Below are positions 30,017 through 37,951 of a DNA stretch of 37,951 nt, in pieces. Both the position numbers and the translations under genes were made by a program. Position 1 is the stretch's first letter; the number at the start of each line of letters is the position of its first letter. The notes below the pieces were generated by a model, which was given only the letters and a program-made list of their open reading frames with translations, searched no databases and was not told where the DNA came from. The stretch comes from Kiritimatiellia bacterium (GTDB lineage: Bacteria; Verrucomicrobiota; Kiritimatiellia; RFP12; UBA1067): NCBI GenBank assembly GCA_017514235.1, contig JAFWKK010000010.1:1-37951 (forward strand), written 5' to 3'.

Positions 30017-32893
30017 ATGATTAAGACATGCAGTCTTGTTCTTGCCGCGAGTGTGGCGACAACGGCGTTTTCGGCCGGGCTGTCGCCTGAAGATTTCCGT
30101 TCGCCGCCGCACGAGGCGAAGCCGCACACCTGGTGGCACTGGATGAACGGCAACGTCACCAAGGATGGCATCACCGCCGACCTGGAGGCGATGGCTCGCG
30201 CCGGAATCGGCGGTGCGCAGATATTCGACGCCGGACTTGCCTTGCCGAAGGGCCCCGTGGATTTTGCGACGGACGAGTGGTTCGACTGCCTGGTCCACGC
30301 CGACCGCGAGGCGAAGCGGCTCGGGATAGAGCTGTGCGTTGCCAACTGCAGCGGATGGACGAGTTCCGGAGGGCCTTGGATTACGCCGGAACTTTCAATG
30401 AAATACGTAACGAACACAGCTGTCCGCGTGAAAGGCGGCGATCGGTTCGACGGGGCCCTGCCACGCCCGGCGGACGACAACGGCTTTTACGAGGACATAG
30501 CCGTCCTTGCGTTCCCTACGCCTGCCGTCACTGGGGCGTTGTACGGCCTTCCTGATTTCGACTTGCAGACGTTCAGGGGGCGCGGCAGCTTCAGGCTTGG
30601 CGCACAGGAGGGCGGTCCTCAGATGCCGGTGGCCGTTACGGATTCCTTTGCGCCGCCGGAAGCTTGTGTGGCGCATGGCGGCATCATAGATATTTCGTCG
30701 AGCTTGCGCCCCGACGGGCGGCTTGAATGGAGTGCTCCGCCGTCCCATGCGTCCTGGACGGTTCTCCGAATCGGCTACATGGCGAACGGGCGCACGAACC
30801 GCAGTGCGTCGGGTTCTGGGTTGGGGCTGGAATGCGACAAGCTCGACCCCCATGCGCTGGACGTTCATTTCGACGCTTACGTGGGGAGGCTGCTTAAGCT
30901 GTTGCCGAAAGATCGTGCGCTGAAGGGCGTGTTGCTCGACAGCTACGAGGTGTTCGGACAGAACTGGACGCGCGGCTTTGACCGGGCCTTCGCGCTCGGG
31001 GCCGGCTATTCGATCACAAATTTCCTTCCGGTTTTGGCTGGGTATCCGGTCGGAAGCGCAGCCGAGACGGAGAAGTTCCTGAAAGATTTCCGTCGTGTGA
31101 TCTCGACGCTTTTCTCGCGGAACTATGCGGGACGCTTGCGCGAGCGCTGCCACGCGAACGGGCTGGAATTCTACTGCGAGCCCTATGGGAATGGTCCGTT
31201 CAACGACCTGGAGTTTGCGCGTGAGTGCGACATTCCGATGTCAGAGTTCTGGCGCCCGAGGAACGCCGGCTGCGACCTGGCGGCGCTTGAGCGGGCCGGC
31301 GGAGGGGGCTACATGATGTGCCGGTGGGGATCCAAGCCGCTGGGCAACTCCAAGACCATCGCTTCGACTGCGCACGTATGGGGGCGGCGCATCGTCGGCG
31401 CGGAGGCGTTCACGTCGTATCCGGACGAGGCGTCAGGCTGTTGGGCGGATTCTCCGCGGAGAATGAAGATCCAGTGTGATCGTGTGTTCGCCGAGGGCGT
31501 CAATCGCATGATCTTCCACAGGTTCGTCCATCAGCCGTGGACGTCGCCCGTGCGCTATCCGGGCATGACGATGGCGGCCTACGGGGCGCACTTCGACCGT
31601 ACGCAGACATGGTGGGAGCACGGAGCGAAGGAGTTCTTCGAGTACATGTCCCGCGCACAACACCTGCTTCAGCAGGGAACCTTTGTCGGCGATGTGCTTC
31701 TTTGCACGTCTGGCGAAGCGCCTGGCTACGGCACCGAAGGGGAGCTTCCGAAGGGGTATGACGGCGACAGGTGCCATCCGGCGGCGCTTGGGGCTCTCAA
31801 GGTCGCCAATGGCGGCGGAGTGGTCGTGCCGGGCGGCACGCGCTACCGCGTGATCGGCGTGCCGCCGCGCGAGACGCTTAGGGCCGAGGTCAATGATGCG
31901 CTCACCCGTCTTGAGAAGACCGGGGCGACGGTCGTCGGATACGGCGAGGTGGCGTCCGCGCTCGGACGTCTTGGCTGTTCGCCCGACTTCATCTGCGACG
32001 ACCGAGACGTGAAGTGGATTCACCGCCGCGCCGGTACGGACGACTTTTATTTTGTAGCCGTGCCGAACAAGGAGGCGAAGAAGGTGAAATGCTCGTTCCG
32101 CGACGGAGTCGAACGCGTGCCGGAACTTTGGAACCCGGTTACCGGAGAAATCTCGGCTACGCCGTTTTCGGTCAGTGGTGATCGCACGGAGATTACCCTC
32201 GACTGCGAGCCGATGCATTCTATCTTCGTGGTATTCCGGCGCAACGGCAAGCGTGAGGAGCAACGTGCGGTGTGCGAGGAAGATGCCTTGCGTAAGGTAG
32301 CCGTGGCGGGTCCGTGGCGTGTTACGTTCCGCGAACCAGGCGCCGTTTCCGATGTTGCCGCTGTGACATTTGACAGTCTTGTTTCTTGGACGAAAGTCGA
32401 AAACCCTGACATTCGCTATTTCTCTGGAACTGCTACGTACAAGGCGTCCGTGGCGTGTCCGAGTACTGGCGGACGGAGAGTCGTTTTGGATCTGGGTAGG
32501 GTAGAGGAGATTGCCGAGGTTACTGTGAACGGCAAGGCGTATCCGGTTTTGTGGAAGCCGCCTTACCGGGTCGACATCACGGAGTTGGTTGAAAAACTAA
32601 GGGCTGAAAAGAGAAATGCAGGTGGCGAGGTTCCGATTGATTTGGAGATCAAGGTGACGAACCTTTGGCCGAACAGGCTTATCGGTGATGCGAAGCTGCC
32701 TGACGACTGCGAGTGGGATGATGGGAGCAAGAGCAAGGGCTATCCTCTCGTAAGAGCATGGCCGGAGTGGCTTTTGCGCGGCGAACCGTCGCCAACCGGG
32801 CGGCATGCGTTTTCCACATGCCGGTTCTGGGGGGCTGACGCGCCGCTTCTCGACTCCGGCCTTCTGGGACCGGTCAGCCTGAGCCTGCGTTGA
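30017..32893 (+). CDS. Secreted GH106-like alpha-L-rhamnosidase candidate
   Basis: Exported glycoside hydrolase of 958 residues. The signal peptide is residues 1-20 (KTCSLVLAASVATTAFSA). The mature start PEDFRSPPHEAKPHTWWHWM and the following NGNVTKDGITADLEAM are characteristic of GH106 and its relatives, as are GIGGAQIFDAG, CVANCSGWTSSGGPWI and FYCEPYGNGPFND (Glu residues as catalytic candidates). The C-terminal 200 residues form a GH2-type sugar-binding beta domain (YFSGTATYKASV, VVLDLGRVEEIAEVTVNGK). It would remove terminal rhamnose from pectin or other polysaccharides. It is 32 nt after the previous gene, with AAAGGGG 4 nt before ATG 30017, and is likely the last gene of the operon that begins with an MBL protein. 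It is slightly shorter than many GH106 enzymes. Confidence 0.83.
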   Translation: MIKTCSLVLAASVATTAFSAGLSPEDFRSPPHEAKPHTWWHWMNGNVTKDGITADLEAMARAGIGGAQIFDAGLALPKGPVDFATDEWFDCLVHADREAKRLGIELCVANCSGWTSSGGPWITPELSMKYVTNTAVRVKGGDRFDGALPRPADDNGFYEDIAVLAFPTPAVTGALYGLPDFDLQTFRGRGSFRLGAQEGGPQMPVAVTDSFAPPEACVAHGGIIDISSSLRPDGRLEWSAPPSHASWTVLRIGYMANGRTNRSASGSGLGLECDKLDPHALDVHFDAYVGRLLKLLPKDRALKGVLLDSYEVFGQNWTRGFDRAFALGAGYSITNFLPVLAGYPVGSAAETEKFLKDFRRVISTLFSRNYAGRLRERCHANGLEFYCEPYGNGPFNDLEFARECDIPMSEFWRPRNAGCDLAALERAGGGGYMMCRWGSKPLGNSKTIASTAHVWGRRIVGAEAFTSYPDEASGCWADSPRRMKIQCDRVFAEGVNRMIFHRFVHQPWTSPVRYPGMTMAAYGAHFDRTQTWWEHGAKEFFEYMSRAQHLLQQGTFVGDVLLCTSGEAPGYGTEGELPKGYDGDRCHPAALGALKVANGGGVVVPGGTRYRVIGVPPRETLRAEVNDALTRLEKTGATVVGYGEVASALGRLGCSPDFICDDRDVKWIHRRAGTDDFYFVAVPNKEAKKVKCSFRDGVERVPELWNPVTGEISATPFSVSGDRTEITLDCEPMHSIFVVFRRNGKREEQRAVCEEDALRKVAVAGPWRVTFREPGAVSDVAAVTFDSLVSWTKVENPDIRYFSGTATYKASVACPSTGGRRVVLDLGRVEEIAEVTVNGKAYPVLWKPPYRVDITELVEKLRAEKRNAGGEVPIDLEIKVTNLWPNRLIGDAKLPDDCEWDDGSKSKGYPLVRAWPEWLLRGEPSPTGRHAFSTCRFWGADAPLLDSGLLGPVSLSLR

Positions 32894-32919
32894 CATCATT
32901 CTCGTTTTTGATGTATAAT
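32890..32919 (+). promoter_or_regulatory. Near-consensus sigma-70 promoter of pyrB
   Basis: TTGACA (32890-32895), an 18-nt spacer and TATAAT (32914-32919). Both hexamers are perfect. The -35 overlaps the stop codon of the rhamnosidase gene. The start should be near 32926. Confidence 0.8.
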
Positions 32920-32931
32920 TCTTCCGTTGCT

Positions 32932-32957
32932 GCGGCGTGCATGCGGGCATGCGCCGC
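32932..32957 (+). promoter_or_regulatory. Strong hairpin in the pyrB leader
   Basis: GCGGC (32932-32936) pairs with GCCGC (32953-32957), and GCATGC (32939-32944) with GCATGC (32947-32952). The loop is tiny and there is one two-base bulge. It begins about 6 nt after the predicted start and ends 9 nt before GGAGG, so it may affect translation or transcript stability. Confidence 0.45.
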
Positions 32958-32977
32958 GAAACCTCGGAGGATTGATA

Positions 32978-34048
32978 ATGGCCAGGCTGACGGAGATCGG
33001 ATGGAACGAGTTTACCTCATTGTCGCTTGAATCGAAGCGGCCGTACTTGGCGCGGCAGGACGGGATGCCGTACCACACGCTCTTTGCGCAGCAGTTCGAC
33101 CGGTCGCTTCTTGAAAGGCTCTGCGCGCTGGCCAACCGCATACGCTTCATAAACAAGTCGAAGGAAGGTGCGCTTTACCTGAAGAGCGTGCTTGCGCACA
33201 AGCGAGCCATGCTCTACTTCTCGCAGCCCAGCTCCCGCACGTTCCTCTCTCACCTTGCCGCATGCCAGCTGCTAGGCATAACTACCGGATCGGTGCGCGA
33301 CGCGGCCACGTCGTCGGAGTTCAAGGGCGAGTCTAAGGAAGACTCCATTCGCACGTTCTCCAGCTATTTCGACATGATAATAATGCGCTCCCCCGAGCAG
33401 GGGCTGGCGGAGAAGATGGCGTGGGAGCTCTCCAACTCCTCGCGCCCGGTGCCCATACTGAACGCCGGTTCCGGCAAGGACCAGCATCCGACGCAGGCCC
33501 TGCTCGACGTGTATACGCTCATGCGCTCCTTCGAGAACAACGGCGGGGTGGACGGGCGCACGGTTGTGTTCTGCGGCGATCTGCTGCGCGGGCGTACCGT
33601 CCGTTCGCTCAGCTATCTTCTCACCGAGTTCTCCGGGGTGCGTCAGCTGTTTGTTGCGCCGGATGAGCTTCAGGTGCCGCCTGACGTGACGGCTATCCTT
33701 GACCGCAAGGGCGTCGCCTACGAGATATCAGGCGATCTCCGCGAATGCGTCGCAAGGGCCGATGCGGTGTACATGACGCGCATCCAGGACGAGTGGGACT
33801 CGTCCAAGGGTGCGTCCGCGAAGATCGACACGCACCGTTTCAAGTTCGGCGCGGAAGAGCTTGCGATTCTCAAGCCCGAGGGCGTGATAATGCACCCGTT
33901 GCCGCGGCGTGACGAGATAGCGACGTGCTGCGACCGCGATCCGCGAGCGATGTACTGGCGCCAGATGCGCAACGGCATGTGGATCCGCGCAGCGCTGATA
34001 GCCTCGACCTTCGGCTACGAGGAAGCGATAATGAACTGCGGCTATTGA
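32978..34048 (+). CDS. pyrB: Aspartate carbamoyltransferase catalytic chain
   Basis: Enzyme of 356 residues that condenses carbamoyl phosphate and aspartate in pyrimidine synthesis. The carbamoyl-phosphate loop reads QPSSRTFLSH (83-92), a variant of the STRTR motif with Phe in the last position. FKGESKEDS (115-123) carries the active-site Lys116. NAGSGKDQHPTQALLDVYT (162-180) and MHPLPRRDEI are classical ATCase blocks. The length exceeds E. coli PyrB (about 310) because of an N-terminal extension of about 40 residues. No regulatory-chain gene (pyrI) is adjacent. GGAGG (32966-32970) lies 7 nt before ATG 32978; the upstream in-frame start at 32927 falls inside the leader hairpin. Confidence 0.9.
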   Translation: MARLTEIGWNEFTSLSLESKRPYLARQDGMPYHTLFAQQFDRSLLERLCALANRIRFINKSKEGALYLKSVLAHKRAMLYFSQPSSRTFLSHLAACQLLGITTGSVRDAATSSEFKGESKEDSIRTFSSYFDMIIMRSPEQGLAEKMAWELSNSSRPVPILNAGSGKDQHPTQALLDVYTLMRSFENNGGVDGRTVVFCGDLLRGRTVRSLSYLLTEFSGVRQLFVAPDELQVPPDVTAILDRKGVAYEISGDLRECVARADAVYMTRIQDEWDSSKGASAKIDTHRFKFGAEELAILKPEGVIMHPLPRRDEIATCCDRDPRAMYWRQMRNGMWIRAALIASTFGYEEAIMNCGY

Positions 34049-34079
34049 CGCATTTCCAATTTACTTGCGCGGCGAAATG

Positions 34080-34088
34080 TGCTACAAT
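34080..34088 (+). promoter_or_regulatory. Extended -10 promoter of the pilin-like gene, predicted leaderless
   Basis: TGC then TACAAT (34083-34088). ATGs follow at 34094 (5-nt gap) and 34097 (8-nt gap). No Shine-Dalgarno sequence is visible. Confidence 0.55.
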
Positions 34089-34093
34089 GCGTC

Positions 34094-36082
34094 ATGATGA
34101 AGCGAAGGTTGACAGAATGGCGCGGCGGCAGGCGAGGCGTGGTGCTGATCACGGTTCTCGTTATGACCGGAGTGTGCGCGATTGTCCTCGGGGGCGTGCT
34201 GGGCTATGTCTCCCACGCCACTCGGCTCACAGCGGTTCACGTGGGCAACAACGCCTGCCGCTTGGCGGCGCAGGGCGAGATCGAGCTCGCTAAATCCGCC
34301 ATCAACGATGCGTTCAACCGCGCGATAGCCCGCAGGGGCCGCATCGTCGGCGGCAGCATGGGCAGTTCGGTCTGCTCCTTCGACTGGTTTGGCGTAGGGG
34401 ACAATACGACTGTCTCGCGCACCATAGGTGCGCAAAACGGGCTTGGCACGGCTGTTACGCTCAGCGAATCGGCGGAGAACGGCGGCTGCACTGTGCGTGT
34501 GCGCGTCGGGCGCGTGCGGCACCCGGCGAACATGCAGTGGGCCGAGGTCACGCTCGTAGCCGAGGCGGTGCGGACTAATCCCGGCGGCACGGAGTCGCGG
34601 CAGGTCGTGGCTGAGACCGTTCGCTTCGCTCAGCAGCGCTCCAAGGTGTTCAACAACGCCTACTTCGTGAACAACTACGGTTGGTTCCAGGGGTCCGGTT
34701 GCACGGCCAACGGCGACGTGAGGGCGAACGGCGACATGTACCTCGACTCGCGCTGCAAGATCAACGGGCGCGTGTTCGCCGCCCGCAACGAGGAGCTGCG
34801 GGTTAACGGCGACGTTACGAATTATGGCACGATGGACAACTATGCAACCTATCGCAACTCCGTCTACGGCGTCAACGGCATGGCGCGTCCGCTCGCTTCC
34901 GACCCCATGACGGGCGACACGGTCGCAGGCGGCTACGACGCGCCGGTGAACGTCACTACGCAAGACAAGCAGGATCGCGTGCACGCCAACGAGGACCGTG
35001 AGACGGAGATGCCTTTCATCGGCGACCTTACGTCCGAGGACAGCGACTACCGCATGTGGATAGACGAGTTGAGGGAGTCCGATCCGTCGATGTGCAAGGT
35101 GACGCAGGGCGGAACAGTGCTGGTTGACAAGTACTACAATGGCGTTGGGCCGTCGGGCGACGCATCTTTGGCGGACAAGGGAGTGCTTGTGCTGGAGGGC
35201 ACGCAGGCCAATCCGATCGTCGTGAAGGGGCCGGTCGTGGTCGAGTCGGACGTGATCATCAAGGGGTATGTCACGGGGCAGGGCACCATCTATTCCGGGC
35301 GTAACGTGCATATCGTCGGCAACATCCAGTACGTGAACCCGCCGAGCTGGTCGGACAAGCGTCCGAATGCTTCGAATTCCTCGAAAGACCTGCTGGGGCT
35401 GATGGCGAAGGGCAACATAGTGATGGGCGACTACACCGATTCTAACTGGCTTAGCTCAATCCGCACCTACCTGACCAGCCAGCCCTACGTGCAGCGATAT
35501 GCCTGCGATTCCACGGACGACCTGATCGGCTACCCCGCGACGTTCGGCGGCAGTTACGCTGCGACGGAGAAAGTGACGGCGATGGGAACCGGCTCCGATG
35601 CCAGTCATGCCCCCGGCGGGTGGGATTCGTCCACCGGGCAGTTCGGCAAGGTGCGTGAGGTTGGGACGGGGCAGTACGTGCAACAGCAGGTGTACAACTC
35701 CTGGACGCGCAGGTACGAGTGGCAGAACGTGGAGGTCAAGGCGCCGGGCACGACTTACGACCGGAAGTATTACGAGTCGGTCGCCCTTGACAGCGAGATA
35801 TCCTCGCGTTGCTCGACGATCACGCGGATCGACGCGGTCCTCTACAACAACCACGGCATCTTCGGCCGGCTCGGCAAGTGCACCATCAACGGTTCGCTCG
35901 TCTGCCGCAACGAGGGCCTGCAGTACACGAGCAACCTTTACCTGAACTGGGACATGCGCCTCTACTCGGGGTCGGCTGAGTCTGTGGACAACGACGCCGT
36001 CGGGCTTGCAAGGGCGTCCGACAGTCCGCCGACGACGGTGGACTGGCGTCTGCTTCCGGTTGGCGTTGTCAATTTCGAGTGA
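34094..36082 (+). CDS. Large pilin-like, membrane-anchored beta-helix protein
   Basis: Protein of 662 residues with a prepilin/PilX-like N-terminus: a basic MMKRRLTEWRGGRRG followed by a hydrophobic helix VVLITVLVMTGVCAIVLGGVLG (16-37). Residues about 45-170 are helical then mixed. From about 190 on there are repeated short strands with turn Gly/Asn (TANGDVRANGDMYLDSRCKINGRVF; VVKGPVVVESDVIIKGYV), resembling a bactofilin-like or polymer-forming beta helix. It ends VGVVNFE. It could be a minor pseudopilin or a PilX/DUF4900-type surface protein working with the GspE/PilB ATPase at 2.0 kb. No prepilin cleavage motif G-FxxxE is present in standard form. The start is set at the first ATG after the -10 box, with ATG 34097 equally possible. 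Confidence 0.65.
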   Translation: MMKRRLTEWRGGRRGVVLITVLVMTGVCAIVLGGVLGYVSHATRLTAVHVGNNACRLAAQGEIELAKSAINDAFNRAIARRGRIVGGSMGSSVCSFDWFGVGDNTTVSRTIGAQNGLGTAVTLSESAENGGCTVRVRVGRVRHPANMQWAEVTLVAEAVRTNPGGTESRQVVAETVRFAQQRSKVFNNAYFVNNYGWFQGSGCTANGDVRANGDMYLDSRCKINGRVFAARNEELRVNGDVTNYGTMDNYATYRNSVYGVNGMARPLASDPMTGDTVAGGYDAPVNVTTQDKQDRVHANEDRETEMPFIGDLTSEDSDYRMWIDELRESDPSMCKVTQGGTVLVDKYYNGVGPSGDASLADKGVLVLEGTQANPIVVKGPVVVESDVIIKGYVTGQGTIYSGRNVHIVGNIQYVNPPSWSDKRPNASNSSKDLLGLMAKGNIVMGDYTDSNWLSSIRTYLTSQPYVQRYACDSTDDLIGYPATFGGSYAATEKVTAMGTGSDASHAPGGWDSSTGQFGKVREVGTGQYVQQQVYNSWTRRYEWQNVEVKAPGTTYDRKYYESVALDSEISSRCSTITRIDAVLYNNHGIFGRLGKCTINGSLVCRNEGLQYTSNLYLNWDMRLYSGSAESVDNDAVGLARASDSPPTTVDWRLLPVGVVNFE

Positions 36083-36103
36083 TGGGTTTTAGGAGGACGT
36101 GCG

Positions 36104-36427
36104 ATGGTCGAGGCGAATGAGGACGCGACGGCGGTAACGATGAAGATACGCCGCGAGACGCGGGTTGCGAAAGAGCAGGCGATGGCGGAGCGCGCGGCAG
36201 ATGCGGCGTCCGGCGAACTGAAGTTGCCGCCCCCCGTTCCGGGCACTCCGCAGGCGCAGGCGGCAGCCGCGTCCGAGGCGACGGTTGCCGTGCCGCCGCC
36301 TTCGCCGTCCCCCGTCCCCGTCGATGCGGAGACGGCTTTTCGCCGGGCTAGGCTCGGCATCGTCGCAGTCATTGTGCTCGTTCTGCTGCTTGCCTGGGTG
36401 GTGCAGCGACGCCGGTCATGCGGGTGA
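36104..36427 (+). CDS. Small single-pass membrane protein
   Basis: Hypothetical protein of 107 residues. A charged N-terminal helix (1-40) and a Pro/Ala linker (41-73, many PPP and SPSP runs) lead to one transmembrane segment near the C-terminus (LGIVAVIVLVLLLAWVV, about 84-100), ending in RRRSCG. TAGGAGG lies about 7 nt before ATG 36104. It starts 21 nt after the pilin-like gene and is likely cotranscribed, so it may be an accessory or anchoring partner. I do not recognise a family. Confidence 0.6.
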   Translation: MVEANEDATAVTMKIRRETRVAKEQAMAERAADAASGELKLPPPVPGTPQAQAAAASEATVAVPPPSPSPVPVDAETAFRRARLGIVAVIVLVLLLAWVVQRRRSCG

Positions 36428-36451
36428 TGAGATTGGAAAGGAGAAACGAAG

Positions 36452-37393
36452 ATGAGTCTTGTTGATCGCATCAGGGAGAAGGCGCGGAGTTGCGTCAAGC
36501 GCATCGTGCTGCCGGAGGGCGACGAACCGCGCACCGTGAAGGCGGCCGAGATCGTACGGGCCGAGGGGTTGGCTGATCCGGTGCTCATAACTCGTGAACT
36601 GATTGCCGCGCCGGAGAATGCCGGCCGGCTTTCCGCCTATGCGTCGGCGCTTTACGAGCTTCGCAAGGCGAAGGGGCTGACGGAGGAAAAGGCTGCCGCT
36701 CTCGTCGCGGACCCGATGTACTTCGGCATGATGATGGTAAAGTGCGGAGATGCCGACGGACTTGTCTCCGGCGCTGTGCATTCCACCGGCGACATGCTCC
36801 GCCCGGCGCTTCAGGTAATCAAGACCGCCCCGGGAATGAAGCTTGTCTCGTCCAGCTTTCTCATGGAGTGTCCGAATCGGGAGATCGGCGAGGAAGGTCT
36901 GCTTGTCTATGCGGACTGTGTGGTGAACCCGTGTCCGGACGCCGAGGGGCTCGCGAACATCGCGGTTGCTGCGGCGGACACGGCGCGGCGGCTGTGCGGC
37001 GTTGAGGAGCCGCGTGTCGCCATGCTGTCGTTCTCCACCAAGGGAAGTGCGGAGCATGCGCTTGTCGAGAAGGTTCGCGAGGCGACGCGCATGGCGCATG
37101 CCCTTGCTCCCGGTCTCCTGCTTGACGGCGAACTGCAGTTCGACGCTGCGCTAGTGCCGGCGGTTGCCGCTCTCAAGGCGCCGGAGAGCCCGGTCGCCGG
37201 GCGCGCTAACGTGCTGGTCTTCCCCGACCTGCAGGCCGGCAACATAGGCTACAAGATAACGCAGCGGCTCGGAGGGGCGGACTGTTTCGCGGTTCTGCAG
37301 GGTCTGGCCAAGCCGTGCAACGACTTGTCGCGCGGCTGTTCCGTGGACGACATCGTGAACACGGTTGCGATGACTGCCGTCCAGGCCCAGTAA
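36452..37393 (+). CDS. pta: Phosphate acetyltransferase
   Basis: Short-form phosphotransacetylase of 313 residues that interconverts acetyl-CoA and acetyl phosphate, the step before acetate kinase in fermentative acetate production. Recognisable family parts are [13 protein letters not shown] near the start, [43 protein letters not shown] and [20 protein letters not shown] near the end. It lacks the N-terminal regulatory domains of long Pta. AAAGGAG lies about 9 nt before ATG 36452. No ackA gene is visible in the window. It converges with the PAS gene, with 2 nt between the stops. Confidence 0.92.
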   Translation: MSLVDRIREKARSCVKRIVLPEGDEPRTVKAAEIVRAEGLADPVLITRELIAAPENAGRLSAYASALYELRKAKGLTEEKAAALVADPMYFGMMMVKCGDADGLVSGAVHSTGDMLRPALQVIKTAPGMKLVSSSFLMECPNREIGEEGLLVYADCVVNPCPDAEGLANIAVAAADTARRLCGVEEPRVAMLSFSTKGSAEHALVEKVREATRMAHALAPGLLLDGELQFDAALVPAVAALKAPESPVAGRANVLVFPDLQAGNIGYKITQRLGGADCFAVLQGLAKPCNDLSRGCSVDDIVNTVAMTAVQAQ

Positions 37394-37395
37394 GG

Positions 37396-37951
37396 TCAGG
37401 ACGGCTTGCGGACGAGGCGCACGACCTTCTTCGCCGGCGCGGCGGCTGGAGCTGCGACCGTTTTGGCCGACTGAAGCTGCGAGCGCATCTTCTCCTGTGC
37501 GGCGAGAATGCGCTTGCTGATGTCGCGGACCGAGAACAGCATGCTTTCGGTGCGGGCGAGCTTGACCTTGCCAACTGTAACTTCGGCGCTGAACAGTGAG
37601 CCGTCCTTGCGGATGCCGCGTCCGTCGATGATGACCGGCCTTCCTTCGCCGAGGGGTCCGGCGAGCTGCGCCAGCACGTGCGGTCCGAAGCCCTTGATGA
37701 GCTGTTGCAGCGACATGTCCCACATCTCGCCGGGCGTATAGCCGAACGTGTGTTCGACGCGGGTGTTGCTGTCGATGACGTGGCCTTTCTCGTCCACCAG
37801 CATCACCGCGTCGTAGAGGGCGTTCATGAGGTTGCGGTAGAGTTCCCTCTGGGTGTTCTGGAGCGGCGCGGCCGGGGGTGGCGGAGGCTCGGGCGCTACC
37901 GGCGGCGGGGCTGGCTCCGGTGCGGGCGGCGGCTCCGGCGCGGGGGCGGGC
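37396..37951 (-). CDS. PAS-domain protein, 5' end beyond the window
   Basis: The last 185 or so residues of a sensory protein read on the minus strand. The frame stays open from the window edge: a Pro/Ala/Glu-rich linker (PEPPPAPEPAPPP and similar) precedes LQNTQRELYRNLMNALYDAV. A PAS fold follows (MLVDEKGHVIDSNTRVEHTF, YTPGEMWDMSLQQL, GIRKDGSLFSAEVTVGK, VRDISKRILAAQEK), and then an Ala/Lys-rich tail ending VVRLVRKPS. There is no kinase, GGDEF or HTH domain after PAS, so any output must come from the missing N-terminal part or from partners. An internal ATG at 37827 could be read as a start, but the open upstream frame shows it is internal. Confidence 0.75.
   Translation of the reverse strand, partial: PAPAPEPPPAPEPAPPPVAPEPPPPPAAPLQNTQRELYRNLMNALYDAVMLVDEKGHVIDSNTRVEHTFGYTPGEMWDMSLQQLIKGFGPHVLAQLAGPLGEGRPVIIDGRGIRKDGSLFSAEVTVGKVKLARTESMLFSVRDISKRILAAQEKMRSQLQSAKTVAAPAAAPAKKVVRLVRKPS

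Overview
The window looks like chromosome of a GC-rich Gram-negative bacterium of the PVC group. The best fit is a gut-type Verrucomicrobiota/Kiritimatiellota or Lentisphaerota relative. This is inferred from the gene mix: autotransporter-type beta-strand and LamG secreted proteins, a XylR-type regulator (LacI-like sensor plus AraC helix-turn-helix), GH36/GH106 glycosidases, Tat-exported metallo-beta-lactamase-fold proteins, and a type II secretion/type IV pilus-like ATPase. No rRNA, tRNA, CRISPR array, insertion sequence or phage module was seen.

Region 1 (1-14.5 kb, + strand) is mostly housekeeping. It holds a secreted Ntn-hydrolase with a YhcH-type protein, a GspE/PilB ATPase, then valS, thyX and an rRNA pseudouridine synthase packed tightly together. 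After these come pheS (no pheT beside it), a CorA-type transporter, a PP-loop thiouridylase-like enzyme, a DedA protein, dnaB and rarA. Region 2 (14.6-19.0 kb) has a GH36-like glycosidase facing a convergent XylR-type regulator and a DUF4143 AAA ATPase.

Region 3 (19.1-32.9 kb) is accessory and looks more AT-rich at its left end. Two large secreted beta-rich proteins share a duplicated promoter/upstream element. They are followed by two paralogous Tat-exported MBL-fold proteins separated by an ORF remnant and a hipBA toxin-antitoxin pair. The second MBL gene runs on into two secreted glycosidase-like genes, the last a GH106-type rhamnosidase candidate. The layout suggests an exported glycan-degradation locus with a TA module sitting between duplicated genes.

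Region 4 (32.9-37.95 kb) has pyrB behind a near-perfect sigma-70 promoter, a large pilin-like membrane-anchored beta-helix protein with a small one-TM partner, pta, and the 3' part of a PAS-domain gene that runs off the window.

The most unusual signal is at the promoters. Many -10 boxes are of the extended TGnTATAAT type, and in at least five genes plus one short ORF the -10 box ends only 5-8 nt before the start codon with no Shine-Dalgarno sequence, which predicts leaderless mRNAs. Three of these share the junction -10/NN/GCGGC/ATG. Other genes in the same window have ordinary Shine-Dalgarno sites, so two initiation modes appear to coexist.
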